A stretch of 64,000 bases of DNA from Thiomicrorhabdus sp. 6S3-12. GTDB taxonomy: Bacteria > Pseudomonadota > Gammaproteobacteria > Thiomicrospirales > Thiomicrospiraceae. The stretch's first letter is position 1. Every line of letters begins with the position of its first letter. The position numbers and the translations under genes were made by a program. Positions 8,219 to 17,210 of the stretch are shown piece after piece. Under the pieces are notes generated by a model, which worked only from the letters and a program-made list of their open reading frames with translations, searched no databases and was not told where the DNA came from. Location of the stretch: the NCBI RefSeq assembly GCF_017571475.1, contig NZ_JAGETW010000001.1, positions 186,001 to 250,000 of the forward strand. The letters run 5' to 3'.

Positions 8219-8908
8219 ATGTTAGAAATTAAAGACTTACATGTCGCCTACGGAGAGAGTGAGGTCGTAAAAGGGTTAAATCTTTCTCTTAAAGAAAACG
8301 AAATCATCGCGGTACTGGGACGAAACGGGATGGGTAAAACCACACTCATGAAATCCCTGATCGGCATGATCCCAACCAAAAGCGGTTCAGTTCAACTGAA
8401 AGGAAAAGAGCTCAGCGGAATGAAAAGTCATGACCGCGTTGCCGCTGGCGTCGGCTTCGTTCCTCAGGGGCGAATGATTTTCTCGACCATGACCGTTGAG
8501 GAAAACATTGAAACCGGCCTGACGACGACTAAAGAATCCAAAGTACCGGAAGAACTGTACAACATCTTCCCGATCCTGCGCGATTTCCGCAAACGTCGCG
8601 GCGGAAACCTATCCGGTGGTCAACAGCAGCAGCTGGCGATTGCCCGCGCGCTGGCCAGTAACCCGGACGTACTGCTTCTGGATGAACCAACAGAGGGTAT
8701 TCAGCCATCGATCATCAAAGAGATGGCGCACACCCTGAAAGAGATTCGCGATTCGCACGGACTATCCATCATCGTTTCTGAGCAGGTTTTGAGCTTTGCA
8801 CTCGATGTTGCAGACCGAATCATCGTCATCGAAAAAGGCAAAATCATTCACGATCAGCCTAAAGACGAAGTCGATGAAGAACAGATAGCGAAATTCCTGT
8901 CGGTTTAA
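8219..8908 (+). CDS. urtE: Urea ABC transporter ATP-binding protein UrtE
   Basis: This is the second ATPase (LivF type), 229 residues. It has Walker A GRNGMGKTT, signature LSGGQQQQLAIARAL and Walker B LLLDEPTEGIQPS; EGIQPS is typical of UrtE. A ribosome site AGAGGAG precedes the ATG. It ends the transporter operon; fmdA follows after 58 bases with no terminator visible, so the amidase genes may be co-transcribed with the transporter. Confidence 0.95.
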   Translation: MLEIKDLHVAYGESEVVKGLNLSLKENEIIAVLGRNGMGKTTLMKSLIGMIPTKSGSVQLKGKELSGMKSHDRVAAGVGFVPQGRMIFSTMTVEENIETGLTTTKESKVPEELYNIFPILRDFRKRRGGNLSGGQQQQLAIARALASNPDVLLLDEPTEGIQPSIIKEMAHTLKEIRDSHGLSIIVSEQVLSFALDVADRIIVIEKGKIIHDQPKDEVDEEQIAKFLSV

Positions 8909-8966
8909 CAACAAACGGAATTCCTCTCAACCACTAACTTCTCACAACCACAACGGAGCTTTTAAA

Positions 8967-10199
8967 ATGGCTGAAACGATAGTTAAAATCGACCTTTCAA
9001 AGTCTGCCTACGACAATGAACAGGTTCATAACCGCTGGCACCCGGACATCCCGATGGCTGCAACCGTCAAACCTGGCGATGATTTCATTCTTGAATGTTA
9101 TGACTGGACAGGTGGACAGATCAAAAACGACGACGACGCATCGGATATCCGTGACGTTGACCTGTCTCAGGTTCACTTCCTCTCCGGTCCGGTCGGTGTT
9201 GAAGGCGCACAGCCTGGTGACCTTCTTGAAGTCGATATCCTTGATATCGGTACTTTCGAAGAAAGCAACTGGGGGTTCAACGGACTTTTCTCGCTTAACA
9301 ACGGTGGCGGTTTCTTGACCGATCACTATCCTGATGCTCAGAAAACCATTTGGGATTTCAACGGCATCATGACCAAATCCCGTCACATTCCAGGCGTTGA
9401 ATTTGCAGGTCTGCTGCACCCGGGTCTAATCGGATGCCTTCCATCAAAAGAGATGCTTAAAGAATGGAACGAGCGTGAAAAAGCGCTTTACGATACTGAG
9501 CCTGATCGTGTTCCTGCACTGGCTACCCTTCCGTACGCTGAAACCGCACACATGGGGCAGATGAAACCGGAAGCAGCGAAAGAAGCGGCTAAAGAAGGTG
9601 CACGTACCGTACCGCCACGTGAGCACGGCGGTAACTGTGACATCAAAGATTTGACCAAAGGTTCAAAAATCTACTTCCCTGTATACGTAGATGGTGCCGG
9701 CCTATCCGTTGGTGACCTTCACTTCAGCCAGGGTGACGGCGAAATCACCTTCTGTGGTGCGATTGAAATGGCCGGTTGGATTCACCTGCGCGTCAATCTG
9801 ATTAAAGACGGTATGAGCAAATATGCCATCAAGAACCCAATCTTCAAGCCAAGCCCGCTAACGCCTCGTTACGACGACTACGTTGTCTTCGAAGGTATCT
9901 CGGTTGACGAAGAAGGTAAACAGCACTATCTGGATGTTAACGTCGCATACAAACAGGCGTGTTTGAATGCCATCGAGTATATGAAGAAATTCGGTTATAC
10001 CGGTGAACAGGTTTACTCGCTACTGGGTACAGTTCCGACTCAAGCGCATATCAGCGGTATCGTTGATATTCCAAACGCCAGTGCGACGCTTTGGATGCCT
10101 ACCGGAGTATACGACTTTGATATCAACCCTAACGCCGAAGGACCGACTAAACAAGTTGATGAAAGCGTAACGGTTCCAATCGCTCCAGACGAGAAATAA
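8967..10199 (+). CDS. fmdA: Formamidase, FmdA/AmdA acetamidase family
   Basis: FmdA hydrolyses formamide to formate and ammonia. The 410 residues match the FmdA/AmdA family of Methylophilus methylotrophus throughout, with characteristic stretches such as DWTGGQIKNDD, HFLSGPVGVEGAQPGDLL, REHGGNCDIKDL and GDLHFSQGDGE. It is cytoplasmic, with no signal peptide. In M. methylotrophus fmdA sits with amide transport genes homologous to urt and with a porin gene, a context mirrored here. This family is unrelated to the nitrilase-type amidase encoded at 13299-14342, so the cell carries two amidase types side by side. Confidence 0.93.
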   Translation: MAETIVKIDLSKSAYDNEQVHNRWHPDIPMAATVKPGDDFILECYDWTGGQIKNDDDASDIRDVDLSQVHFLSGPVGVEGAQPGDLLEVDILDIGTFEESNWGFNGLFSLNNGGGFLTDHYPDAQKTIWDFNGIMTKSRHIPGVEFAGLLHPGLIGCLPSKEMLKEWNEREKALYDTEPDRVPALATLPYAETAHMGQMKPEAAKEAAKEGARTVPPREHGGNCDIKDLTKGSKIYFPVYVDGAGLSVGDLHFSQGDGEITFCGAIEMAGWIHLRVNLIKDGMSKYAIKNPIFKPSPLTPRYDDYVVFEGISVDEEGKQHYLDVNVAYKQACLNAIEYMKKFGYTGEQVYSLLGTVPTQAHISGIVDIPNASATLWMPTGVYDFDINPNAEGPTKQVDESVTVPIAPDEK

Positions 10200-10216
10200 T
10201 TTAAGGAGTTTTGCCA

Positions 10217-10606
10217 ATGCCTGTTTATGATTACAAATGCCAAGAACATGGAATTTTTCATGAGTTAGCGACCATTGATGATGCAGCTGAACCCATGCCA
10301 TGTCCACACTGTAAAGAACTTGCGCCAAGAATCCTGATGGTTCCGCCGGAAATTCTCGACATGGCCCCTGAAAAGCGAAAAGCCATTGAGAGAAACGAAA
10401 AAGCCCAGCATGAACCAAAAATGTCGACTAAGGAAAGTCGTGCAGAGGACGAAGAACGCCGCAAGTTTGAAGAAAAGCTCCACAAACACCATCACAAGGG
10501 TTGTGGTTGCGGAGGCCATCATAAGAAAAAGGCTTCCAAGCTGATGTGGACTGCAAATGGCGAGAAAATGTTCCCGTCAATGCGTCCTTGGATGATTAGT
10601 CACTAA
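10217..10606 (+). CDS. fmdB: FmdB-family zinc-ribbon protein
   Basis: This small protein (129 residues) has the FmdB N-terminal signature PVYDYKCQEHGIFHE and a CPHC pair (about residues 30-33), followed by a charged linker and a Cys/His-rich tail (HHHKGCGCGGHH). FmdB was described as a regulatory protein of amide use in Methylophilus; its biochemical role is unclear. The first cysteine pair is degenerate (CQEH), but the His/Cys tail could complete a metal site. The ATG at 10217 has AAGGAG 8 bases upstream; a TTG at 10211 is too close to that site. It follows fmdA by 17 bases and is followed by a terminator. Confidence 0.85.
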   Translation: MPVYDYKCQEHGIFHELATIDDAAEPMPCPHCKELAPRILMVPPEILDMAPEKRKAIERNEKAQHEPKMSTKESRAEDEERRKFEEKLHKHHHKGCGCGGHHKKKASKLMWTANGEKMFPSMRPWMISH

Positions 10607-10621
10607 ACAGCTCCGGCAAAG

Positions 10622-10661
10622 AAAAAGCCTCGAATATTCGCCTGAATATCGGGGCTTTTTT
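10622..10661 (+). terminator. Rho-independent terminator after fmdB
   Basis: A long stem pairs AAAAAGCCTCGAATATTC with GAATATCGGGGCTTTTT with one bulge, followed by T residues. It closes the urt-fmd transcription unit. Confidence 0.85.
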
Positions 10662-10833
10662 CATCTATACATCCAACGATTCCTGGTTACTTTACCGGCC
10701 TGCCTCTACTTATTCTGATTATCCCGACTCACTTCACAAGGTTAATCAACAATTATCGAGTTCAGCATTTATTGGGAATATCATCGCGGCCCGAACCGAC
10801 CTCAAGCTTCAACGTTATTAAAAGGATAGATAA

Positions 10834-11367
10834 TTGAAAATCACAACATGGTTACTCCTGCTTTCAAGCTTCTTTGCGACTCAGAGTCTGGCAAGTGACA
10901 CTGACGATAAACAACAGCAAATTGAAATCGGCAAACTTTACTACCAGAACCTGTTCGACAACCAGCCTGGCAAAAGTTACGAACTGCTCTCATCCAAGGA
11001 CAAGGAATCCTTTAGCAAGGAACAATTCACTCGAGTCATCGCTTTGAAAACCTCTGTTTTGGATAAAAACAGAGTGGTCACCATCAAAGGGGCAAGCATT
11101 ACCGAATCCGATGAAAGCATGGCTGTCGTCCAGGTAACCGCTGAACTCTCAACCCCGGGCAGCATGGAAGTGAAAACCGTAAAAGCAACGCAATTACTGT
11201 TAAAAGAAAATAATGAATGGAAAGTGTATTCTGCGCACGCGATCGCTTCGATCCTCATGCAAGCTAAATATGCCTGTGATAAGGACACCACTATCGCCCA
11301 GCAACTAAAAGAAGAAGCTTGTAACCTCTATTACGGAACAAAAACCCCGAACGAAGGGCAAAAGTAA
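10834..11367 (+). CDS. Secreted hypothetical protein, DUF4019-like
   Basis: A 177-residue protein begins with a clear signal peptide (MKITTWLLLLSSFFATQSLAS, cleavage near residue 21). The mature domain resembles small periplasmic DUF4019/NTF2-like proteins (LYYQNLFDNQPGKSYELLSS, then a beta-rich part with LLKENNEWKVYSAH). The start is a TTG with the ribosome site AAAGGA upstream; no in-frame ATG would preserve the signal peptide. It sits alone between the fmdB terminator and the convergent VWA gene. No function is assigned; the family identification is by general resemblance. Confidence 0.65.
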   Translation: MKITTWLLLLSSFFATQSLASDTDDKQQQIEIGKLYYQNLFDNQPGKSYELLSSKDKESFSKEQFTRVIALKTSVLDKNRVVTIKGASITESDESMAVVQVTAELSTPGSMEVKTVKATQLLLKENNEWKVYSAHAIASILMQAKYACDKDTTIAQQLKEEACNLYYGTKTPNEGQK

Positions 11368-11527
11368 TCAATTAATTATCGGACCCGCACGGGAACATAG
11401 ACATGCCCAGCTATTTTTGAATCTGCAACTGGCGCCAAGAATGAGAAGAAAACGTCTCTCCGCCCCCTTCCCCTCGCGTAGAAAAGCGCATAAAGCCTAA
11501 CCAAGACATTGGCCAAGCATCAGGCCA

Positions 11528-13273
11528 TCAGGCCAGAAATGACTTAAAGACCTTTAAATACAGCTTAGTCAGGATTTGCGGAAGCTTCTCCGCATGCTCG
11601 ACCACCTCATAATGCCCTTTTCTGAAAATTTTCTGCACATAATCATCCGCATTCTTATCCAGAGAAAGACAGAAAGTCTTACAGCCGGCCGATTCTATGT
11701 CTTTAATCGCCACCGCGCTATCTTCAATCAAATACTGCGGGTCGTACACATCGATATCGGAGGGTTGACCATCAGTAATAACCAGAATCAGTCTATGTCG
11801 CTCAGGGCGGCGGCTGATTTTGTGGAAGGCATGACGGAGAGCAGTCCCCAGACGCGTTGAATAAGCCGCTTTGGCCTGTCCCAAAGCTGCCAGAGAGGTT
11901 TCCGATTCGCCATCAAAGTCTTTAAAATTGTAATAGGACACTTCGCCACGACCATTGGAATTAAACCCCTGAATCGCATACGAATGCCCGAGGCCGTCCA
12001 GCAGCTGGGAAAGCACGACGGTGGAATCCAAAGTCAGATCCAGCACACTCTCGGCCCCTTCGGCATGCGGATCGTTCATCGATTCGGATAAATCCAGCAA
12101 CACCAGCAGAGAGAGCTCATGCTGACGCTCGCGAACATGATCGATATAGATACGCGACTCCGAAGCCGCACCGCCCTTTTTCAATTCTACCAGCTGGTCT
12201 ACAAGCGCCTCGAAATCCAGTTCTACGCCGTCTTCCTGCTTCTTTCGGCGATGCATCTGCGACTGATAGGACTGAATAATATGCTGCAGTTTGTTTACGA
12301 AGCTACGATAGTGCTCTATCCGCTGTTCAAGCGCATTTGAATCTTGTTCGTGAAAGGTAATTTCATCCAGCGAACACCACTTCTGCTTCCAGCGGGCGAT
12401 CTTATAGTCCCACTCGGGATAGGCAAACATTTCATGCGTCGGCGTATGCTTTAACAGCGAGGACTGAACCTCTTCGTCGACGGTCGTAAAAACCAGACCG
12501 TCAACTTCGCCGGCACCTTCTTTATAACTGGAAACCGACTTGCCATCCAGAACCTCTTCGTAGCCGATTCCGGTCACACTGACCGATTCGTCATCTCCGC
12601 TGGCCTGTTCACTTTGGGTCGCGACTTCCTCATAGGCGTTCCACAGATAGGAATTATCATCGCGGTAATCAACCAGCCTGAATTCGTCTCTTTCATTCAT
12701 ACTGATGCGCATCTGGCCAACATCGTTAGCCAATGCAAGACCGATTGCACGGAAAAGCAATGGATTCTCCACATCCTCTTCTACCGCCTCCTGAAAAAGC
12801 CGGCGCGCTTTGCTGACAAAAGGATTATCCGCAATATCCACCTCATTCACCAAGGCATAAGCGACGGCATAGGCAATCTCGGCGAACTGCAACGAGTTAG
12901 ACGGTTTTTTCGTGTAATTCCTGCGGAAAAGCGAGCGCATGCCCGGAAAGACCTGAGAAGCCAAATATTCCACTCTGGCATCTTCCAGCAGCGAAATAAG
13001 AACCAGCTGACGATTATTCAGCCCGGAGGAGTCTTGCGGTACGGAATACACAATATGTGCAGCCGCATGTAAAGCCGAGCTTAAGAAACGCTGACGGGCT
13101 TCTTTATCGGTCTCGGCTTCAATAAATTCGGGAAGGAAAATGGTACCGGCTCTGACAAGCGGTACCACTTCATTATCATTTAGTGGAAGCACCCTGAATG
13201 AGCGCCCCCAGAAGGCTAATAATGTAAGTTCTAATTGACGCTGTACATCATTTAATAAAACGTTATAACTCAT
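11528..13273 (-). CDS. CbbO/NorD-like protein with C-terminal von Willebrand factor A domain
   Basis: This 581-residue protein resembles the CbbO/NorD group, which works with a MoxR-type AAA+ ATPase (CbbQ/NorQ) to remodel or activate a client enzyme, such as Rubisco or nitric oxide reductase. The C-terminal third is a VWA domain with an intact metal-ion site: DLSES (DxSxS) in LLVLLDLSESMND, a conserved Thr region and ITDGQPSDID. The N-terminal two thirds are helical with HAAAHIVYS and LLEDARVEYLA. No MoxR/CbbQ ATPase is in the window. It is 25 bases downstream of amiE on the same strand and is probably co-transcribed with it, suggesting AmiE or another amide/nitrogen enzyme as client. Confidence 0.78.
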   Translation of the reverse strand: MSYNVLLNDVQRQLELTLLAFWGRSFRVLPLNDNEVVPLVRAGTIFLPEFIEAETDKEARQRFLSSALHAAAHIVYSVPQDSSGLNNRQLVLISLLEDARVEYLASQVFPGMRSLFRRNYTKKPSNSLQFAEIAYAVAYALVNEVDIADNPFVSKARRLFQEAVEEDVENPLLFRAIGLALANDVGQMRISMNERDEFRLVDYRDDNSYLWNAYEEVATQSEQASGDDESVSVTGIGYEEVLDGKSVSSYKEGAGEVDGLVFTTVDEEVQSSLLKHTPTHEMFAYPEWDYKIARWKQKWCSLDEITFHEQDSNALEQRIEHYRSFVNKLQHIIQSYQSQMHRRKKQEDGVELDFEALVDQLVELKKGGAASESRIYIDHVRERQHELSLLVLLDLSESMNDPHAEGAESVLDLTLDSTVVLSQLLDGLGHSYAIQGFNSNGRGEVSYYNFKDFDGESETSLAALGQAKAAYSTRLGTALRHAFHKISRRPERHRLILVITDGQPSDIDVYDPQYLIEDSAVAIKDIESAGCKTFCLSLDKNADDYVQKIFRKGHYEVVEHAEKLPQILTKLYLKVFKSFLA

Positions 13274-13298
13274 GCATACATCGTCAATTCAGAGGAGC

Positions 13299-14342
13299 TT
13301 AGCGATGCTCGGTTGTAGTCTCTTCGTTAGGAATTCCGTCGATAGGACATTCAGCCGTACCAACAGTCTTACGGGTAATCTTCTCGACCTGCTCTTTGGC
13401 TTTTTCAGGATCATTGATCCAGGTTGAGTAGAATTCGTAAGGACACGCAGCCACACCCTGATCGCCTTCACCGGAGTTGATCTTGCCGGTATAACCGCGG
13501 TGCAGAAGTTTGAACAGGTGGTTCTGAGACTGAGCATTTTTGCGGAAGTCACGGATCTGAGAAACAGACAGCTCGGCATACTGAATACCGTAATCTTCTT
13601 CACCACACTCACCCAAAGTATGACCGTCGAAACCGATGATTGCAGAGTGACCGAAGTATGAGTAAACACCGTCGAAACCACTGGCATTGGCAACCGCAAC
13701 GTAGGTATTGTTCATCCAGGCCATCGCTTTGGAAACCATAACCTGCTGTTCTTTAGCCGGGTACATGTAACCCTGACAACGAACAACCAATTCAGCACCT
13801 TTCATTGCGCAGTCACGCCAGATTTCAGGGTAGTTACCGTCATCACAGATGATCAAACTGATCATCATGCCTTTAGGTCCTTCAGTTACATAAGTCTTAT
13901 CACCCGGGTACCAGCCTTCAACCGGACACCAAGGCATGATTTTTCTGTACTTCTGAACAATCTCACCTTCGTCGTTGATCAGAATCAAAGTGTTGTATGG
14001 CGCCTTGTTAGGATGCTCTTCATGCTGTTCACCAGTCAGAGAGAAAACACCCCAGGTTTTCGCTTTCTTACAGGCTTCAGAAAAAATTCGTGTTTCGTCA
14101 CCAGGAATCGTTGATGCCGTATCGTACATTTCCTTGGCATCATACATAATGCCGTGAGTGGAGTACTCAGGGAAAATTACCAGATCCATCCCCGGCAACC
14201 CCTGTTTCATGCCAATAATCATATCGGCGATTTTCTGTGCATTATCAAGCACTTCATCCTTTGTATGCAGGCGCGGCATTTTATAGTTAACAACCGCGAC
14301 ACCTACTGTATCGTTACTGGAAGAGATATCTCCATGTCTCAT
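13299..14342 (-). CDS. amiE: Aliphatic amidase (nitrilase superfamily)
   Basis: AmiE hydrolyses short aliphatic amides such as acetamide and propionamide to the acid plus ammonia. The 347 residues align nearly without gaps to Pseudomonas AmiE ([20 protein letters not shown] start). The catalytic triad is visible: E59 in FPEYS, the Lys of [11 protein letters not shown] and the nucleophile Cys in [12 protein letters not shown]. AmiE-type rather than AmiF formamidase is favoured by the N terminus and length, but substrate range needs testing. Upstream (14343-14650) are a sigma-54-like promoter and a strong NtrC-like site. The CbbO/NorD-like gene follows. Confidence 0.92.
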   Translation of the reverse strand: MRHGDISSSNDTVGVAVVNYKMPRLHTKDEVLDNAQKIADMIIGMKQGLPGMDLVIFPEYSTHGIMYDAKEMYDTASTIPGDETRIFSEACKKAKTWGVFSLTGEQHEEHPNKAPYNTLILINDEGEIVQKYRKIMPWCPVEGWYPGDKTYVTEGPKGMMISLIICDDGNYPEIWRDCAMKGAELVVRCQGYMYPAKEQQVMVSKAMAWMNNTYVAVANASGFDGVYSYFGHSAIIGFDGHTLGECGEEDYGIQYAELSVSQIRDFRKNAQSQNHLFKLLHRGYTGKINSGEGDQGVAACPYEFYSTWINDPEKAKEQVEKITRKTVGTAECPIDGIPNEETTTEHR

Positions 14343-14452
14343 GCTTAATTCCCCATAAACTCTGAATTACTAAATTAAAAACCTTAAACCTGCGTTATCG
14401 TTGCAATGGGCAATAGTTCACAGCCCCAACGCAGTACATAGGAACTATCATT

Positions 14453-14468
14453 AACAAAAGACATGCCA
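14453..14468 (-). promoter_or_regulatory. Candidate sigma-54 promoter of amiE
   Basis: On the minus strand the 16-mer reads TGGCATGTCTTTTGTT. The -24 part (TGGCATG) is good, but the normally invariant GC at -12 reads GT. It lies about 110 bases upstream of amiE, downstream of a strong NtrC-like site. The match is weaker than that of urtA. Confidence 0.4.
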
Positions 14469-14601
14469 AGAACCTCAATTTAAAACCCGATGTAAAAAAT
14501 TAACTATCTACTTGATTTAAAAGAAAAAAATATCACTATTACAAAATAGCAGCTCAAGTGAAAAATTCAATACACATTACTACATGGTTGAATGACAAGA
14601 C

Positions 14602-14618
14602 TGCACCATAAAAGTGCA
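14602..14618 (-). promoter_or_regulatory. NtrC-like binding site upstream of amiE
   Basis: TGCACCATAAAAGTGCA differs from the NtrC consensus TGCACCA-N3-TGGTGCA at only two constrained positions. It lies about 135 bp upstream of the sigma-54-like element, a typical enhancer distance. Confidence 0.62.
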
Positions 14619-14685
14619 TTCAAATTCAAAAACGAAACATCGCCCAAATCACTTTAGTTCAAAACACCGTTCCGTGTTGCAAAAA

Positions 14686-14715
14686 CAAAAAAACAGGCCG
14701 GAGCCTGTTTTTTTT
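14686..14715 (-). terminator. Terminator of the urease/nickel permease operon
   Basis: An AAACAGGC / GCCTGTTT stem with a 4-base loop has A and T runs on the two sides, so it can work in either direction. It lies just after the nickel permease stop codon on the minus strand. Confidence 0.85.
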
Positions 14716-14730
14716 AAGAAGCATTTGCAA

Positions 14731-15399
14731 TCAACCAAATAGGAGATAACCGCCAACGCCGATAGAGGTCACCCCCATAAGCGAATAACCGCCGCGCAGC
14801 AGCGCTTTAGACTGCATCAGCTTTTGATTCAGAAGCATGAGCGCAAAGCCGAAAAGTACAAAAATAATCGCCACGCCCAAGGTAAAACTAAGAATCATCA
14901 TCGGGCTGACCGCCTGTTCAGACAAGGCCGCTAAGGAAACCAACATACCGCGTGCCCCGCCGATTCCCATCAGCACACCCAGCGTCGCCGCCATTGCCCA
15001 GCCTTTTTTCGTCACATCGACCGTCTTTCCGTCGGCATGGCTGTGTGATTTTCCGTACCAGATATGAATATGCTCACGACCATTATGCGAGTGCTTACTA
15101 AGGTGAATACGATCGGCCAGCACCAGATACAGCAGATAAGCCCCCATAATAATTAACAGCGAAACACCGGCAATATCCCCCCAAGCCAGTAACTCGTCGG
15201 ACAAAGCAAACTGCTGCAACAGCAAAGCAAACAGATACAGACTGACACCATGGCCAATGGCAAAACCGAGCGCCACCTTAAACACGCGACGGCGCTCACG
15301 ACCAATCGAAAAATCTGCAATTGCCGTAAGATGATCCGGCCCGAAAGCGTGCAGCATGCCGTAAAAAAAGACGATTAACAGGCCGGTTTCCAGCATCAC
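14731..15399 (-). CDS. Nickel permease of the NicO/UreH type
   Basis: This 222-residue membrane protein, with about six spans, probably supplies nickel to urease. It has the nickel/cobalt transporter signature HX4DH (HAFGPDH, residues 17-23) in the first helix, a second metal-lining motif GHGVSLYLF, and a His-rich cytoplasmic loop ([19 protein letters not shown]) typical of NicO/UreH proteins. It is last in the urease operon and overlaps ureG by four bases, which argues for translational coupling and a urease role. HupE/UreJ permeases are the other common urease-linked type; the HX4DH and His loop make NicO/UreH the better fit. Confidence 0.82.
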   Translation of the reverse strand: MMLETGLLIVFFYGMLHAFGPDHLTAIADFSIGRERRRVFKVALGFAIGHGVSLYLFALLLQQFALSDELLAWGDIAGVSLLIIMGAYLLYLVLADRIHLSKHSHNGREHIHIWYGKSHSHADGKTVDVTKKGWAMAATLGVLMGIGGARGMLVSLAALSEQAVSPMMILSFTLGVAIIFVLFGFALMLLNQKLMQSKALLRGGYSLMGVTSIGVGGYLLFG

Positions 15400-15998
15400 A
15401 ACATCCCTTTTTCAACAATAAAATCGACAACCGTCTGCAGGCCTTCGAGTTTTTTCAGATTGGTAAAAACATATGGCCGCTCGCCGCGCTGCATTTTAGT
15501 ATCGCGATCCATCACCTCCAGACTGGCCCCGACATACGGCGCCAAATCGGTCTTATTGATAATCAGCAAATCCGATTGCGTAATGCCCGGACCGCCTTTA
15601 CGGGGAAGTTTGTCGCCGGCAGCGACATCAATAACATACAACGTCAGGTCGGAAAGTTCCGGACTGAAAGTCGCGCTTAAATTATCACCGCCGGATTCGA
15701 TAATCACCATATCAAGATGATCGAATTTTTCCTGAAGCTCTTCGATCGCCGTCAGATTCATCGACGCATCTTCGCGAATCGCCGTATGCGGACAGCCGCC
15801 GGTTTCAACCCCGACAATACGCTCTTCATCCAAAGCATTCTGACGAATCAGGATCTGCTGATCTTCCTTGGTATAGATATCGTTCGTCACGACGGCAATA
15901 TTGTAATCGTCGCGCATCGCCTTACATAACATCTCAATCAGAGCTGTTTTTCCCGAGCCAACCGGCCCGCCAATTCCCAATCTCAAAGGACCTTTCAT
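15396..15998 (-). CDS. ureG: Urease accessory GTPase UreG
   Basis: UreG is the SIMIBI-class GTPase that powers nickel delivery to apo-urease together with UreD, UreE and UreF. The 200 residues show the P-loop [11 protein letters not shown], the metal-binding CPH motif in [14 protein letters not shown], Walker B-like [15 protein letters not shown] and NKTDL. It lacks the His-rich N-terminal extension of some UreG proteins; here the His-rich tails are on UreE and the nickel permease. It lies 18 bases after ureF. Confidence 0.97.
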   Translation of the reverse strand: MKGPLRLGIGGPVGSGKTALIEMLCKAMRDDYNIAVVTNDIYTKEDQQILIRQNALDEERIVGVETGGCPHTAIREDASMNLTAIEELQEKFDHLDMVIIESGGDNLSATFSPELSDLTLYVIDVAAGDKLPRKGGPGITQSDLLIINKTDLAPYVGASLEVMDRDTKMQRGERPYVFTNLKKLEGLQTVVDFIVEKGML

Positions 15999-16016
15999 GC
16001 GTACTCCATCGTTTTC

Positions 16017-16682
16017 TTATGAACGAAATAATCGTGAATATTGAATTTCATGCTGGGCACTGAGAATGGCGTAATTCGGCAAACTCATCCCCAAAGCATC
16101 TTTAGGTAAATTTTGTGCCGTCTTAACCGCTTCCAGCACAACCTCGTCTAATTCGAGCATCATCACTTGAGCCTGCGTCTGGCCGATCGAACAAAGCTTC
16201 AACAAAGCGGCGATCTGATTTTCCAGCCAACTCCAGGCAAAGGCGGTCAGAGCCTGCTGCAGATCAACCCGCCAGACCTGTGCAAATCGGGCATAAACCA
16301 CGGGAAACGAAGTCTTGCGGTTAAACCGATCATCGATCGGCACACCCATCGGCTCTGCCAGTCGTAGCAGAGCGCGACTTAAATGGGAATCTTCCTGTAA
16401 AAGCTCCTCGGTTTCTCTTAATGCCCGACTGGTCTTGGCCAGTAAATTAAGCTGCGCATAATCCTCTTGCTGCCAATGCGCATACGCCTGGGCAATCACG
16501 GCCAAATCATTGTTAGCCAGTGATTGCCTGAGCAGCAAGGTCATCCATGCCTTGGCTTGCTTGATATCCGCAACCTGACCTTGATGAACGGCAGCTTCCA
16601 AGCCTTGCGAATAGGCGTAGGCGCCAATCGGCAAGCTCGGACTATTAAGCTGCAGTAGTCTGAGGAGTTTTTGCTGTGACAC
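16017..16682 (-). CDS. ureF: Urease accessory protein UreF
   Basis: UreF bridges UreD and UreG on apo-urease and controls UreG GTPase activity during nickel insertion. The 221 residues are all-helical with the family start LLQLNSPSLPIGAYAYSQGLE and the C-terminal part typical of UreF. It lies 16 bases after ureE. Confidence 0.95.
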   Translation of the reverse strand: MSQQKLLRLLQLNSPSLPIGAYAYSQGLEAAVHQGQVADIKQAKAWMTLLLRQSLANNDLAVIAQAYAHWQQEDYAQLNLLAKTSRALRETEELLQEDSHLSRALLRLAEPMGVPIDDRFNRKTSFPVVYARFAQVWRVDLQQALTAFAWSWLENQIAALLKLCSIGQTQAQVMMLELDEVVLEAVKTAQNLPKDALGMSLPNYAILSAQHEIQYSRLFRS

Positions 16683-16698
16683 TCGCAGCCCCCGTTAA

Positions 16699-17199
16699 TC
16701 AGTGATGATGATGGTGATGATCATGGCTGTGTGAATGAGCATGAGAGTGCTCATGCCCGCCGTGATGATGGCCACCGCCATAAGCACCGCTCTCCGGCTG
16801 GAAACTTGCCATTTCGGAGGTAACGGTTCCGCCGAGCTGACGAACCATGTCGTCCAGAACATGGTCGTGCACATAGCGCAGCCATTCCGGCTCGACCTGC
16901 AAAGGAACATGACGATTTCCCAGATGATAGGCGATGCGCAGAAGCAGATGGGTGTCGGGTGCCGTAATCGTCGATACCGATTCCAATGCCGCTTTAACGA
17001 CAACGCTTTCCCCCTGCTGGTTACTCAGAACATCGCCCTCTCGCAACACCGTACCGCGCGGCAAGAACAACCCGACCTCTTCTCCACTGTCCAAAGAGGC
17101 TTTTAAACGGCTTTTCTCCCGCTGACTGAAGTTCAGCGTCAGGGTCCCAAGATTCAGATCATCCTGTTTTACCTGATTGACAACAAAAAACTCTTTCAT
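16699..17199 (-). CDS. ureE: Urease nickel metallochaperone UreE
   Basis: UreE dimerises and hands nickel to UreG. With the ATG at 17199 the protein is 166 residues. A longer frame to 17262 would overlap the ureC end by 50 bases; the start at 17199 has AAGGAA upstream and gives the normal N terminus MKEFFVVNQV. It has an N-terminal peptide-binding domain and a C-terminal metal-binding domain (HLGNRHVPLQ, then YVHDHVLDDM). The tail is extremely His-rich (about 13 histidines in the last 25 residues), as in Klebsiella UreE, suggesting nickel storage as well as delivery. Confidence 0.95.
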   Translation of the reverse strand: MKEFFVVNQVKQDDLNLGTLTLNFSQREKSRLKASLDSGEEVGLFLPRGTVLREGDVLSNQQGESVVVKAALESVSTITAPDTHLLLRIAYHLGNRHVPLQVEPEWLRYVHDHVLDDMVRQLGGTVTSEMASFQPESGAYGGGHHHGGHEHSHAHSHSHDHHHHHH

Positions 17200-17210
17200 A
17201 AACGATTTCC

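Larger units (their letters stand above)
14343..14685 (-). promoter_or_regulatory. amiE upstream region, no gene
   Basis: This AT-rich region lies between amiE and the 3' end of the urease operon; transcription of both runs on the minus strand. It contains a candidate sigma-54 promoter and an NtrC-like palindrome, listed separately, and a small AACAC/GTGTT hairpin near 14663-14678. No gene is visible. Confidence 0.6.
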
